In this document: positions 34,268 to 42,273 of the stretch, piece by piece | Position numbering within the stretch: position 1 is the first letter of the stretch | Layout of the letters: the number at the start of each line of letters is the position of its first letter | NCBI GenBank assembly: GCA_038040445.1 | Contig: JBBPIG010000018.1 | Location: forward strand, 62,001 to 126,000 | Reading direction: 5' to 3' | Origin: Acidobacteriota bacterium | GTDB taxonomy: Bacteria; Acidobacteriota; Blastocatellia; UBA7656 | Length of the DNA: 64,000 nucleotides | The notes under the pieces: generated by a model | What the model saw: only the letters and a program-made list of their open reading frames with translations | Told to the model about the DNA's origin: nothing | Databases searched by the model: none | Position numbers and translations under genes: made by a program

Positions 34268-36292
34268 TTAAGGGAGCGCAAATGCTACGACGTGGTCGCC
34301 CATCTTAGTTCCCAGCTTTCCGTGCCCGCCCGCGCAGATCACCACATACTGCTTGCCGCCAATTTGATAAGTCATCGGAGTCGCCTGGGCGCTCGCGGGC
34401 AGTGGAACCTTCCAAACTTCTTTGCCGGTTTCAACATCGAACGCTCGCAGATAAGTATCCATCGCAGCGGCGATGAACACCAATCCTCCAGCGGTCACCA
34501 TCGACCCACCGAGGTTGATCGAACCCCAATTCCTGGACTCCGGGAAAAAGCCGAGCTGCGCAATCGTTCCGAGCGGCACTTCCCATCGCACTGCGCCCGT
34601 CCCGAGATCGACCGCAGTCAACGCGCCCCACGGCGGCGGATTGCACGGCACGCCGCTCGGGCCGCGAAGGTGCTCGCGATACATCGCATAAGGCGTTCCT
34701 GTTTGGCGGCCAAACTCGCCCTTGAATCGGCTCCCTCCCCCCGATGCCCGCAAACTGTTGTACTCTTCGCGCGGGATGAGCTTGACCAGCGTAGCCACCC
34801 GATTCGTGTTTGTGATCAACAGCCCGCGGGTCCGATCATAGGACATTCCGCTCCAGTTCATCCCGCCGGCGTTGCCGGGAAAGACGATCGTGCCTTCGAG
34901 ACTCGGCGGAGTGAATAAGCCTTCCGAGCGAGCGCCGCTGAGGAGCTTGCGGCAAGCATCGCGATCGGCGGGTGTTATTCCGAAGGCGTCCTCTTCGGTG
35001 AGCTTCTGCGGAACGATCGCCTTCGGAAGCTTCGGGAAAGGCTGAGTGGGCGAAGCCTCTTCGCCGGGAACGGTGCTCTTAGGCACGGCGCGTTCTTCAA
35101 CTGGGAACAGCGGCTTGCCGGTCGCGCGATCCAAAACGAAGATATGGCCGATCTTCGTTCCCACTGCGACTGCGGGAATGCCGCGGCCGCCGCGCTTCAC
35201 CGTGATAAGCATCGGTTGCGAGGCTACGTCGTAGTCCCACAAATCGTGATGCACGACCTGAAAGTGCCAAACGACTTTGCCGGTTGCGGCGCGCAACGCG
35301 ACCACTGAATTAGCGTACTCGTTGTTGCCTTTGCGTTCGCCGCCGTAGAAGTCGGGGCTCGGGCTGCCGGTCGGGACAAACACCAGATTGCGCTCGGAGT
35401 CCACCGAGATGATCGACCAGGCGTTGGCGGCGCCGGTTCGTGTAGCGCTCTCACCTTGCCAGGTCCTTCGCGCGGGATCATTGGTGTCTTTGGGTATGGG
35501 GTCCCAACTCCAAGCGAGCTTGCCAGTGCGAGTGTTGTAGGCGCGAACGACTCCGCGCTCGAGCTCGACGCCTCGATTGTCACCCATCGACGAGCCTACG
35601 ATGAGCAGATCGCCGATCACCGCCGGAGGCGAAGTGACTTGGTAGTCGCCACGATCGACAAGCCTCACGTCGCGAGTCAGGTCAACCTGTCCGTCCTGTC
35701 CGAAGTCTTTGCAAGGCTCGCCGGTCGCCGCATCCAGAGCGATCAAGCGCGCATCGATAGTCGCGACATAAATTCGGCGCTTGCCGGTCTTTCGATCTGC
35801 CCAGGTGGAAACGCCTCGCGAAGTAATCTCCGAGTAGCCTTTGGTTAGATCGACCTTTGGATCATAGCTCCAGCGTTCGGTTCCCTTCTCAGGATCGAGC
35901 GCGATCACGCGATTGAATGGAGTGCTGAGATAGAGGGTGCCGTCAACGAAGATCGGTGTCGCCTCGAACGCAGCGTTGTTCACCGATCGGCCCTTAACGT
36001 CCGAGGCCCCGGTTCGATAAGTCCATGCCACCTTCAGAGTTTTAACGGTATCGAGATTGATCTGCTTGAGCGGGGAATATCGCGAGCCTCCGGGATCACG
36101 ACCGTAAGCGGGCCACTCGCCGTCTTGCTTAGCGGAATCGCTTGCGGCGACCGCATTGAGGTTGAGAAATAAGCTAACTGCAATAGTGACCGCGCTGCAG
36201 ATTGGCAGCGTACGGGAGAATGAACTTAGACAGCACCGTGGTTTCCCACAACGGGATCGTTCGTGCAATGTTGGAGTGGTTCCTCGCTTCAA
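34268..36292 (-). CDS. PQQ-dependent (quinoprotein) dehydrogenase
   Basis: About 674 residues with an eight-bladed quinoprotein propeller: repeated W-motifs such as GTERWSYDPKV, GKLAWSWDP, GKVVWHFQVVHHDLWDYD, and a C-terminal GKEVWKVPLPASAQATPMTY. The HHDLWDYD segment and a GGxNWSG-type loop (NAGGMNWSGMSYD) are typical of glucose-dehydrogenase-like and alcohol-type PQQ enzymes. There is a hydrophobic export signal around residues 32-50, giving a periplasmic location. No in-frame ATG precedes this signal; the frame opens at TTG 36292 and the true start is uncertain. No PQQ biosynthesis genes are nearby. A second sugar-dehydrogenase-type propeller gene lies upstream on the same strand. Confidence 0.88.
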   Translation of the reverse strand: MKRGTTPTLHERSRCGKPRCCLSSFSRTLPICSAVTIAVSLFLNLNAVAASDSAKQDGEWPAYGRDPGGSRYSPLKQINLDTVKTLKVAWTYRTGASDVKGRSVNNAAFEATPIFVDGTLYLSTPFNRVIALDPEKGTERWSYDPKVDLTKGYSEITSRGVSTWADRKTGKRRIYVATIDARLIALDAATGEPCKDFGQDGQVDLTRDVRLVDRGDYQVTSPPAVIGDLLIVGSSMGDNRGVELERGVVRAYNTRTGKLAWSWDPIPKDTNDPARRTWQGESATRTGAANAWSIISVDSERNLVFVPTGSPSPDFYGGERKGNNEYANSVVALRAATGKVVWHFQVVHHDLWDYDVASQPMLITVKRGGRGIPAVAVGTKIGHIFVLDRATGKPLFPVEERAVPKSTVPGEEASPTQPFPKLPKAIVPQKLTEEDAFGITPADRDACRKLLSGARSEGLFTPPSLEGTIVFPGNAGGMNWSGMSYDRTRGLLITNTNRVATLVKLIPREEYNSLRASGGGSRFKGEFGRQTGTPYAMYREHLRGPSGVPCNPPPWGALTAVDLGTGAVRWEVPLGTIAQLGFFPESRNWGSINLGGSMVTAGGLVFIAAAMDTYLRAFDVETGKEVWKVPLPASAQATPMTYQIGGKQYVVICAGGHGKLGTKMGDHVVAFALP

Positions 36293-36836
36293 TTTCTTTC
36301 GTCCACCGTTTGCGAAGTATTCATCGCCGGGTCACACGTTCGTTTCAGGCTGGCGTCACGTCGATTTGCGGTATCGAGTATCGTAGATTTATGACGCTTG
36401 CGCAAATACGAAGTAGCTCCGGAGTGGTGACTTGGACTGCGATATGGGCTGCGGCGGGGCTCGACAGATTTGGACCGGGCGGCGTGCGCGTCATTTTGGA
36501 ACAGCCGCGCCCCGCCGCCGCTTTGGCTCAGGCGTCGGGAGTTCGCAAAGACGGAGGATTGACTAGCCAAAGCGCCGCCACTGAACACGCACTACACAGA
36601 CGCGAATCGGGCGGCGCGCTCCATATGGACTGAGCCGGCCTACGCCGTTTTTGTGCTGATCGAGCGCCTGGGCTACCATCGCCGCGACAACGAAGTCAAC
36701 GAACTCGCGGAGTAGCTAAAGGGAACAGACCGCGGATGACGCGGATGCGACGGATTTTCACGGATAATATCCGCGTAAATCCGCCCAATCCGCGTCACCC
36801 GTGGTCTAGCCGCCTTGTTGCTGACCATGCCAATCT
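36293..36836. other. 544-bp gene-poor spacer with hairpins and a possible gene remnant
   Basis: Contains a GC-rich hairpin (GCTGCGGCGGGGC near 36450 with its inverse near 36510-36525) and a family F inverted repeat at 36727-36809. It also holds a 50-codon open stretch at 36563-36715 on the plus strand that reads like a natural protein end (IWTEPAYAVFVLIERLGYH then a charged tail) but has no start codon. I cannot name the source of this fragment. No intact gene is supported. Confidence 0.45.
36727..36809. repeat. Family F inverted repeat, copy 2
   Basis: AGACCGCGGATGACGCGGAT faces ATCCGCGTCACCCGTGGTCT around CACGGATAATATCCG. Same class as 34066-34180. It lies just beyond the 3' end of the sorbosone-dehydrogenase-like gene and may act as its transcript end. 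Confidence 0.7.
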
Positions 36837-38114
36837 CTACTTGCTCTTCGAATAACTCACGCGCCAGATCTTGTTCGCACCATCGTCCGTGATCAGCATC
36901 GAACCGTCCTTCAACACCAGCAAGCTGACCGGCCGGCCCCACACTTCCGCTTTGTCTTCTCCAAGCATCCAGCCGGTGACGAAATCATCGTAGCCGCCCA
37001 CCGGCTTCCCGTTCTTGAATCTTATGCGAATGATCTTGTAGCCGGTGCGGTTCGTGCGATTCCACGATCCGTGCAACGCTACAAACGCGTCGCCCTGGTA
37101 GTCAGACGGAAACGACTTGCCTTCGTAGAAGACCATACCCAGAACCGCTGAATGAGCCTGAATCAAAACGTCCGGCACAACCGCTTTCGCCACAAGGTCC
37201 GGGCGCTCGTCTTTGCGACGCGGGTCCTCGTGTTGACCGATGTATCCGTAAGGCCAACCGTAGAACGCACCGTCTTTGATAGCCGTTACGTATTCCGGAA
37301 CCAGATCCTCCCCGATCAGATCGCGCTCCTCGACCGCCGCCCAGAGCTGTTTAGTCGTCGGGTTCCACGCAAGTCCGACAGGATTGCGAGTACCGCTCGC
37401 GTAGATGCGATGACCCGTCCCGTCGGGATTGTATTCGGAGATCGCCGCGCGGATCGGCGGTTCGCCCGCGTTCACATTGGACCCAGAGCCGACGGCTACG
37501 TACATCTTCGTGCCCGCCTGATTGAAGATCACGTTGCGAGTCCAATGTCCGGGCCCGCCGGGAAGCTCAGCAATCTTCTCGGGCTCGCCCGCGGCCTGGG
37601 TCTGACCCGACTTGTACTTGAACCGCACGATGCCGTTGATATTGCCGACATAAAGGTAGTCGCGCCAGAATGCGAGCCCGAACGGGCGTGTTAGACCCGT
37701 AGCGAACACGAACCGCTCGTCGACCCGGCCGTCGCCGTTCGAATCACGCAGGATCGAGACGCGGTTGGCTTGCGGTTCACTGACGAACACATCCCCGTTT
37801 GAAGCAAGCGCCATCGACCGCGGCTGCTGCAAATCGCCTTCGGCAAAAACGTCGATCTGAAAGCCCGGCGGCAGCGTCAACTGCGCGCCCTCCGGCCTCG
37901 GAATGACGCGCGACTGATTGCGCGGCCCAGTGAGCACCTCCGGTGGCGGCAGGTCCGAGACCTTTATGTCATAGTGGCGAAGCTCGTTTGGCCGCGAGGT
38001 CTTTATCGGCGACTGTGCGCAGGAGAAACCGACTAGGATGAAGGAGCCAACGACCAGAACCGAGACGCATGCAAAGGCCCATCTGATTGAAGCAGCGACG
38101 TTCCTAAATCTCAT
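36837..38114 (-). CDS. Sorbosone/glucose-dehydrogenase-type beta-propeller protein
   Basis: 425 residues from ATG 38114, chosen because GGAGGTAAGA directly precedes it. Signal helix at about residues 13-33, ending near FSCAQS. The propeller shows the soluble PQQ glucose dehydrogenase/L-sorbosone dehydrogenase pattern: LPPGFQIDVFAEGDLQQPRS, GDVFVSEPQANRVSILRD, RPFGLAFWRDYLYVGN, IYASGTRNPVGLAWNP, and WNRTNRTGYKIIRIRFKNG with a closing MLITDDGANKIWRVSY. Expected to be periplasmic and PQQ-linked, substrate unknown. A family A mobile element sits 70 bp upstream in the divergent promoter region. Confidence 0.88.
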   Translation of the reverse strand: MRFRNVAASIRWAFACVSVLVVGSFILVGFSCAQSPIKTSRPNELRHYDIKVSDLPPPEVLTGPRNQSRVIPRPEGAQLTLPPGFQIDVFAEGDLQQPRSMALASNGDVFVSEPQANRVSILRDSNGDGRVDERFVFATGLTRPFGLAFWRDYLYVGNINGIVRFKYKSGQTQAAGEPEKIAELPGGPGHWTRNVIFNQAGTKMYVAVGSGSNVNAGEPPIRAAISEYNPDGTGHRIYASGTRNPVGLAWNPTTKQLWAAVEERDLIGEDLVPEYVTAIKDGAFYGWPYGYIGQHEDPRRKDERPDLVAKAVVPDVLIQAHSAVLGMVFYEGKSFPSDYQGDAFVALHGSWNRTNRTGYKIIRIRFKNGKPVGGYDDFVTGWMLGEDKAEVWGRPVSLLVLKDGSMLITDDGANKIWRVSYSKSK

Positions 38115-38183
38115 TCTTACCTCCGAGCTGGATATCGATGTGTTACACAATTCTCCCACAAAGCGAGGCGAATCAAAAAGGTT

Positions 38184-38245
38184 GGTAGTGTCGAAATCTT
38201 GTGTTGATACTGTCTAGTCGACCTACACAAAATTAGGACACCACC
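38184..38245. mobile_element. MITE, family A copy 3
   Basis: 62-bp imperfect palindrome with ends GGTAGTGTC and GGACACCACC. The core shares CTTGTGTTGAT and TAGTCGACC with the copy at 7833. It is flanked by AAAAGGTT (38176-38183) and AAAAGTTT (38246-38253), an 8-bp direct repeat with one mismatch. The larger number of mismatches suggests an older insertion. It lies between divergently transcribed genes. Confidence 0.8.
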
Positions 38246-38313
38246 AAAAGTTTGGGGGGAGGCTCGAGCCCTTTTCTTGTGCCCGCGGGCTGTCGATCAT
38301 TTATAATCGGGCA

Positions 38314-38493
38314 ATGCCGAAGCGACAGATCGGGGTGGAAGTTTTGATAGAAGACCATCTCTGGAGCGAAGCTCAAAGCCAATACGTGTATTCGTTTCGC
38401 TGCCCGGCCTGCAGCCAGTTGAGACTCATCCCCGAACTTGGAATCTACCGATGCGACTGCGGCTCCTGGCTGATCGTAACCAATCAGAGATGA
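38314..38493 (+). CDS. Small zinc-ribbon-like protein
   Basis: 59-residue open frame, ATG 38314 to TGA 38491. The C-terminal half reads FRCPACSQLRLIPELGIYRC then DCGSWL: C-x2-C and C-x-C pairs about 15 residues apart, as in a small zinc ribbon. The N-terminal half is acidic and aromatic. No strong ribosome site is seen, but codon use and the ordered Cys pairs argue for a real gene. Possible role: DNA/RNA or protein binding. It is followed directly by a heptamer-repeat hairpin. Confidence 0.6.
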   Translation: MPKRQIGVEVLIEDHLWSEAQSQYVYSFRCPACSQLRLIPELGIYRCDCGSWLIVTNQR

Positions 38494-38499
38494 GAGAAT

Positions 38500-38657
38500 G
38501 ATGCGTGATGCGTGAAACGTGATGCGTGATGCGTGATGCGTGAAACGTGATGCGTGATGCGTGATCGCGACTCGTGCGGCGACAATGATAGTATCCGGTC
38601 TGTCACGCATCACGCATCACGCATCACGCATCACGCATCACGGTTCACGCATCACGG
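38500..38657. repeat. Heptamer (GTGATGC) repeat hairpin, family E copy 1
   Basis: Tandem GTGATGC units with occasional GTGAAAC variants (38500-38565) face an inverted tandem array (38603-38657) across about 37 bp. It would form a long hairpin between the zinc-ribbon gene and the VOC gene. Other copies are at 52246-52356 and 62167-62392. Confidence 0.82.
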
Positions 38658-38696
38658 TTACTTCACAACAAAAAAACAGGATAGGGGGGAACGGCT

Positions 38697-39089
38697 ATGA
38701 CGGAAGCAGCGGCCCAGTTCGGGCTATCGAGTATCGGACAGATTTCAGTAAACACTCACGACGTGAAGAAGGCGATCGCATTCTATCGCGACACGCTTGG
38801 AATGAAGTTCCTGTTCGACACGGGACACATGGCTTTCTTCGATTGCGGCGGCATACGGCTTATGCTCTCTACGCCGGAAAAGCCTGAGTACGATCATCCG
38901 AGTTCGTTCATCTACTATCGAGTTGCGGATATTCAGCACGCGTATGAGCTTCTGTTGTCGCGCGGCGTACACTTTGAAGAGAAGCCCACCTTCGTCGCGC
39001 GGCTTGCTGATCACGATCTGTGGATGGCTTTCTTCCGCGACGTAGACAACAATCCGCTGGTGCTGATGAGCGAAGTACCGCGGGCCTGA
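38697..39089 (+). CDS. VOC (glyoxalase/bleomycin-resistance) superfamily protein
   Basis: 130-residue single-module-pair VOC protein. It begins with the pattern IGQISVNTHDVKKAIAFYRD followed by LGMKFLFDTGHMAFFDCGG. The second module has VADIQHAYELLLSRGVHFEE and ends AFFRDVDNNPLVLMSEV. Metal ligands are probably the His and Glu positions of the family, but no specific enzyme can be assigned. Start ATG follows GGGGGAACGG. It probably acts in the cytosol on a small hydrophobic or electrophilic compound. Confidence 0.85.
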   Translation: MTEAAAQFGLSSIGQISVNTHDVKKAIAFYRDTLGMKFLFDTGHMAFFDCGGIRLMLSTPEKPEYDHPSSFIYYRVADIQHAYELLLSRGVHFEEKPTFVARLADHDLWMAFFRDVDNNPLVLMSEVPRA

Positions 39090-39097
39090 TCACTCCC

Positions 39098-39316
39098 TCA
39101 CTGGGCGCTATCATCGTGGAGCTTGAAGAAGACCTCGAGCGTTACCTGGTATTCGATCTCGCCGTCTCGGATAGCGCCCCGTTGCTCGCAGACTTCAAAC
39201 CAACGCAGATCGCGGATCGTCTTACCTGTACGCTCGATTGCCACTTCGATCGCATTGCTGAAGCTCTCGTTCGAGGTCCCGACGATTCTAATCCCTTTGA
39301 AAACGTCTTTTGCCAT
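39098..39316 (-). CDS. Dodecin
   Basis: 72-residue dodecin, a flavin-binding dodecamer used for flavin storage. Recognised by FKGIRIVGTSNESFSNAIEV, the central DLRWFEVCEQRGAI (with the flavin-stacking Trp) and GEIEYQVTLEVFFKL. Start ATG 39316 follows GGAGAGG. It converges with the VOC gene with only 8 bp between the stops. Confidence 0.9.
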   Translation of the reverse strand: MAKDVFKGIRIVGTSNESFSNAIEVAIERTGKTIRDLRWFEVCEQRGAIRDGEIEYQVTLEVFFKLHDDSAQ

Positions 39317-39387
39317 TGCCTCTCCTCTCGATCGTTGATGCTCCTACGTTAACACACCGCGCGATCAGTAAGAACGTGGAAGAAGAG

Positions 39388-39461
39388 CATGGAGTTCAGG
39401 CTTTAGCCTGGTTGTGTGTCGGACAAGGAATGTACAACCAGGCTAAAGCCTGAACTCCATG
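39388..39461. repeat. Family H perfect inverted repeat
   Basis: 28-bp perfect arms beginning CATGGAGTTCAGGCTTTAGC at 39388-39415, inverted at 39434-39461. Each arm also has its own AGGCT..AGCCT hairpin. Located between the promoter of the dodecin gene and the 3' end of the methyltransferase gene on the minus strand. Confidence 0.85.
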
Positions 39462-39471
39462 CCCTTCTTTC

Positions 39472-40095
39472 TCACGCGTCTCTTTTTGCCGCGCCTCGGT
39501 AAATCTCTCCCAGGATCCGCGGGGTGTCGGGCATCTGGTAGCGATCGAGCTCGATCATCTCAAAACCCGCCGCTCTGATCATCTGATCGATCTGTCGATT
39601 CATATTGCAGCCGCATCCAATGAGCTTCTCAACTGGGTTCCAGAAGTCCTGCCGTTTTGCGACTCGCGGATCATCGCTGCGGCCGTGCTCTAGAAAAACG
39701 TACTCGCCTTCGCGATTGAGTACGCGCCGGATCTCTGCGAGTGCCGAGGCGGCGTCGCGTATCGAGCAAAGAGTGAACGTAGTAACGACACCATCAAACG
39801 CCTCGTCTTCGAAAGGAAGTCGTCCGCTCGCGTCGAGCTTGATCAGCTCGACGGGCAAACGGGCTTCGGCGATTCTCTTGTCGACTCGGCGCGGCAGCAT
39901 CCGTTCACTATCGATGGCGGTCAGCCTCGTCACCTGCCGCGGATAGAAGCCCAGATTCAGCCCCGTCCCGAAGCCGACTTCAAGCACGTTTCCGCGCAAC
40001 CGAGCCAGCGCTTTGCGGCGTTGTTCTTGAACCATCGCGTTTCCCAGACCCCAATCAAGAAGGCGCGGGAAAACATAGTTTGAATAGATGCCCAT
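39472..40095 (-). CDS. Class I SAM-dependent methyltransferase
   Basis: 207-residue methyltransferase. Motif I VLEVGFGTGLNLGFY (residues about 37-51), motif II acidic end TAIDSERML, and motif IV GVVTTFTLCSIRD are present. VFLEHGRSDDPRVAKRQDFW, then CGCNMNRQID resembles UbiE/COQ5-like and phospholipid-methyltransferase-like proteins of the kind sometimes called PmtA-related. The substrate is unknown. Upstream sequence is made of ATTTTGGATT repeats that reach to the start codon, so a standard ribosome site is not obvious. Confidence 0.85.
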   Translation of the reverse strand: MGIYSNYVFPRLLDWGLGNAMVQEQRRKALARLRGNVLEVGFGTGLNLGFYPRQVTRLTAIDSERMLPRRVDKRIAEARLPVELIKLDASGRLPFEDEAFDGVVTTFTLCSIRDAASALAEIRRVLNREGEYVFLEHGRSDDPRVAKRQDFWNPVEKLIGCGCNMNRQIDQMIRAAGFEMIELDRYQMPDTPRILGEIYRGAAKRDA

Positions 40096-40097
40096 CT

Positions 40098-40185
40098 CGA
40101 TTTTGGATTTCCGATTTTGGATTTTGGATTTGGATTTGGATTCTCGTCTGCACGATCTTCAATCCAAAATCGCAAATCCAAAATC
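40098..40185. repeat. ATTTTGGATT-type inverted repeat
   Basis: AT-rich repeats GATTTTGGATTTCC etc. (40098-40142) face CAATCCAAAATCGCAAATCC-type sequence (40160-40185). It fills the whole gap between the hydrolase and the methyltransferase on the minus strand and touches both genes. Confidence 0.7.
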
Positions 40186-40994
40186 TATCGCTTGGAAGTT
40201 TTCAGTTTCTGCGCGAGCATCCACCCAAACAGTTCGGGCTCGGCGTAAGCCTTGTCCCACGAGTTGTGACCGATCCCTTCATACTCGTTGTAGCGAACGT
40301 TTCCGCCCGCCGCCTTCAAAGCCTCGACCATCTTACGAGACTCGGAGACAGGCACAACCGGATCCGCTGCTCCGTGAAAGACCCACACCGGAGTCTTACC
40401 AACCTTCGAAGCGACGGCGCCATAGGGATCAGCCGCAGTACCGGGAGGTGCTGCTTCAGGTGGGAGCGAGAGCCGTGGCGGAGGGCGAACGCCTCCGCAC
40501 ACGACAGCATAAGCGGCGAATCTGGCGGGGTTGCTTGCAGCCATGAACCACAAGCCGTAGCCGCCCATCGAGAGACCTGTAAGATATGTTCTCTTCGGAT
40601 CGCCGTTGAATTCTTCGACGGCTTGGTCGAGCGCCTTCAAGGCTTGCGCTTGCATATCGCGCTCGGTCCACCAGCGGTTCCGGGGACATTGCGGAAGGAC
40701 GACAATGAAACCGAGGCTCTCGCGCTGCCGCAAAAGCGCAGGGCCGATGCCCACGTTGGTTTGAGCCACGTTGTCGTCGCCTCGCTCGCCCGCGCCGTGA
40801 AGAAAAAGAATCACCGGCCACTTCTTCTTCCTGGTCCATCCCTTCGGTGTGAAAACCCTAAAGCGATACTCGGTCGTCCCGATCGTGATAGCGCGATTCT
40901 GAAACGCTTCACCATCCTGGCTGGCGCGACCCGGCAACGCCAGCAACAGGGCGCCGGTCAGCGATAGCATTGTCACTCCTCTAGCCGTGAACAT
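40185..40994 (-). CDS. Exported alpha/beta hydrolase
   Basis: 269-residue secreted esterase/peptidase-like hydrolase. Signal helix at about residues 8-25. ILFLHGAGERGDDN is the oxyanion strand, GLSMGGYGLW the nucleophile elbow (Ser in G-x-S-x-G), VFHGAADPVVPVSES carries the acidic residue, and YEGIGHNSWDKAY the catalytic His. The closest general group is polyhydroxybutyrate-depolymerase/phospholipase-carboxylesterase-like proteins. Substrate unknown. Confidence 0.88.
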   Translation of the reverse strand: MFTARGVTMLSLTGALLLALPGRASQDGEAFQNRAITIGTTEYRFRVFTPKGWTRKKKWPVILFLHGAGERGDDNVAQTNVGIGPALLRQRESLGFIVVLPQCPRNRWWTERDMQAQALKALDQAVEEFNGDPKRTYLTGLSMGGYGLWFMAASNPARFAAYAVVCGGVRPPPRLSLPPEAAPPGTAADPYGAVASKVGKTPVWVFHGAADPVVPVSESRKMVEALKAAGGNVRYNEYEGIGHNSWDKAYAEPELFGWMLAQKLKTSKR

Positions 40995-41114
40995 CCCGAT
41001 TCCTCCCGCAACATCTTAATCACGCGAAGAGAATCAGCACAATGCCGTAAGCGAACTGCCCTCTGCCTTAACGAGTCGATGACACGATCATTTAAAGTGC
41101 AATAAAAGGGCAAT

Positions 41115-41386
41115 CCCACCAACGCAGTTGGTGGTTCGTTCATACTCAGCCTACAACGATGATGCGTGCCGATCCGCTCGTGGAATTCAACCAACGCAGT
41201 TGGTGGTTCGTTCATACTCAGGCTACAACGACAATCCTTGACCTTCTTGAACAGCTTTCTCGAATGTAGGCCGGGTATGAACCATCCACCAACTGCGTTG
41301 GTGGGATTCAAAAGTAGGCGTGACCGTCTTCGAATGTAGGCCGAGTATGAACCATCCACCAACTGCGTTGGTGGGATTCAGAAATA
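41115..41386. repeat. Four-copy palindromic repeat cluster (two direct, two inverted)
   Basis: Four units of about 40-45 bp, built on CCAACGCAGTTGGTGG plus TTCGTTCATACTCAG and CTACAACGA. Copies 1 and 2 (about 41115-41160 and 41188-41229) run in one direction. Copies 3 and 4 (about 41266-41310 and 41331-41384) run in the other. Spacers differ in sequence and length, so it is not a CRISPR. It occupies the gap between the hydrolase and LytR-like genes, upstream of the hydrolase and downstream of the regulator. Confidence 0.85.
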
Positions 41387-41431
41387 GGAGTGTGCGTCTT
41401 CGAATGAGGCCACCGCCTCGGCGGCATTCGT

Positions 41432-42211
41432 CTAGAAGCCGAGACGCTGCTTCAACGCCCGCACCCGATCGCGGGCCACCGGAAGCTCGGTCCGCTTCTC
41501 GTCTTTCAAGCGCACGACCACGCCTCCCGCGAACCACGAATGCACCTCCCGCACGTGATCCAGGTTCAGCAACGTCGAGCGATGTATGCGAATGAACTTG
41601 TTGGGATCGAGCTTTTGCTCGAGCTCGCCGATCGTCGAGTCGACGACGTAACTCTTATCCGAAGTCACGGCATAAGTCAGCTTGTCCCTGGCAAGAAAAT
41701 GCGTGACACGGCGAAGCGCGATGAACTGAACGCGGTCGCCGCTTCGTGACGCGACCTTATCCGCGTAACCGGCTCCGCCTGATCGCAACGCCGCGGCGAG
41801 ACGCTCGACTACGTCGCGAAGGTCGGGTCTTGTCGCGCTTCCGCGAAGCCGCTCGATCTTATCGATCGCGCGATCGAGATGTTCGCTTTCTATTGGCTTG
41901 AGCAGGTAGTCGATCGAGTTCACTTCGAACGCGCGCAGCGCATATTGATCGAACGCGGTCGTAAATACGACCAGCGGCTGCGAGGCCAGCCGCGACAGCA
42001 GCTCGAACCCGTTCAGCCCGGGCATCTGGATGTCGAGAAATAAGGCGTCCACGTTCTCGGTGGATAGAAAACCGAACGCGGCCTCGGGATCGGTGGTGCT
42101 GCCGACGACTTCGACTCGGCCGGTAGCCTTTAGCAAGCGCGCAAGCCGCTTCAACGCGAGCGGCTCATCGTCTACAAGAAAAACGCGAAGTAGAGGTTGA
42201 GTCGCGCTCAT
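41432..42211 (-). CDS. LytTR-type response regulator
   Basis: 259-residue regulator. Receiver domain: LRVFLVDDEPLALKRL gives the acidic pocket, LFLDIQMPGLNGFELL the phospho-acceptor Asp, and IDYLLKPIE the conserved Lys. LytTR DNA-binding domain in the last 100 residues: VQFIALRRVTHFLARDKLTY, then FIRIHRSTLLNLDHVREVHS. It is encoded 62 bp downstream of its sensor kinase on the same strand. LytTR regulators bind pairs of short repeats; no such site was found in the window. Confidence 0.95.
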   Translation of the reverse strand: MSATQPLLRVFLVDDEPLALKRLARLLKATGRVEVVGSTTDPEAAFGFLSTENVDALFLDIQMPGLNGFELLSRLASQPLVVFTTAFDQYALRAFEVNSIDYLLKPIESEHLDRAIDKIERLRGSATRPDLRDVVERLAAALRSGGAGYADKVASRSGDRVQFIALRRVTHFLARDKLTYAVTSDKSYVVDSTIGELEQKLDPNKFIRIHRSTLLNLDHVREVHSWFAGGVVVRLKDEKRTELPVARDRVRALKQRLGF

Positions 42212-42273
42212 ACTGGTGCACGCGTATGGGAGCGCGGCGGCCCGCCCCGCCGATTGCGCCCTAAGCTTAAGTC

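Noticed and set aside
36202-36633. 143-codon plus-strand frame across the start of the PQQ dehydrogenase
   Set aside because: Part overlaps the real gene antisense and the rest runs through a GC-rich hairpin; no recognisable protein features.
38500-38657. CRISPR or satellite array from the GTGATGC repeats
   Set aside because: The repeat has no spacers and the two halves are inverted; it is a simple-sequence hairpin.
41115-41386. CRISPR array
   Set aside because: Units alternate in orientation, spacers vary from tens to nearly a hundred bases, there are only four units and no cas genes.
41223-41537. 104-codon minus-strand frame with repeated VGGWF-type peptides
   Set aside because: The peptides arise from the four-copy DNA repeat and the frame overlaps the LytR-like gene in another phase.
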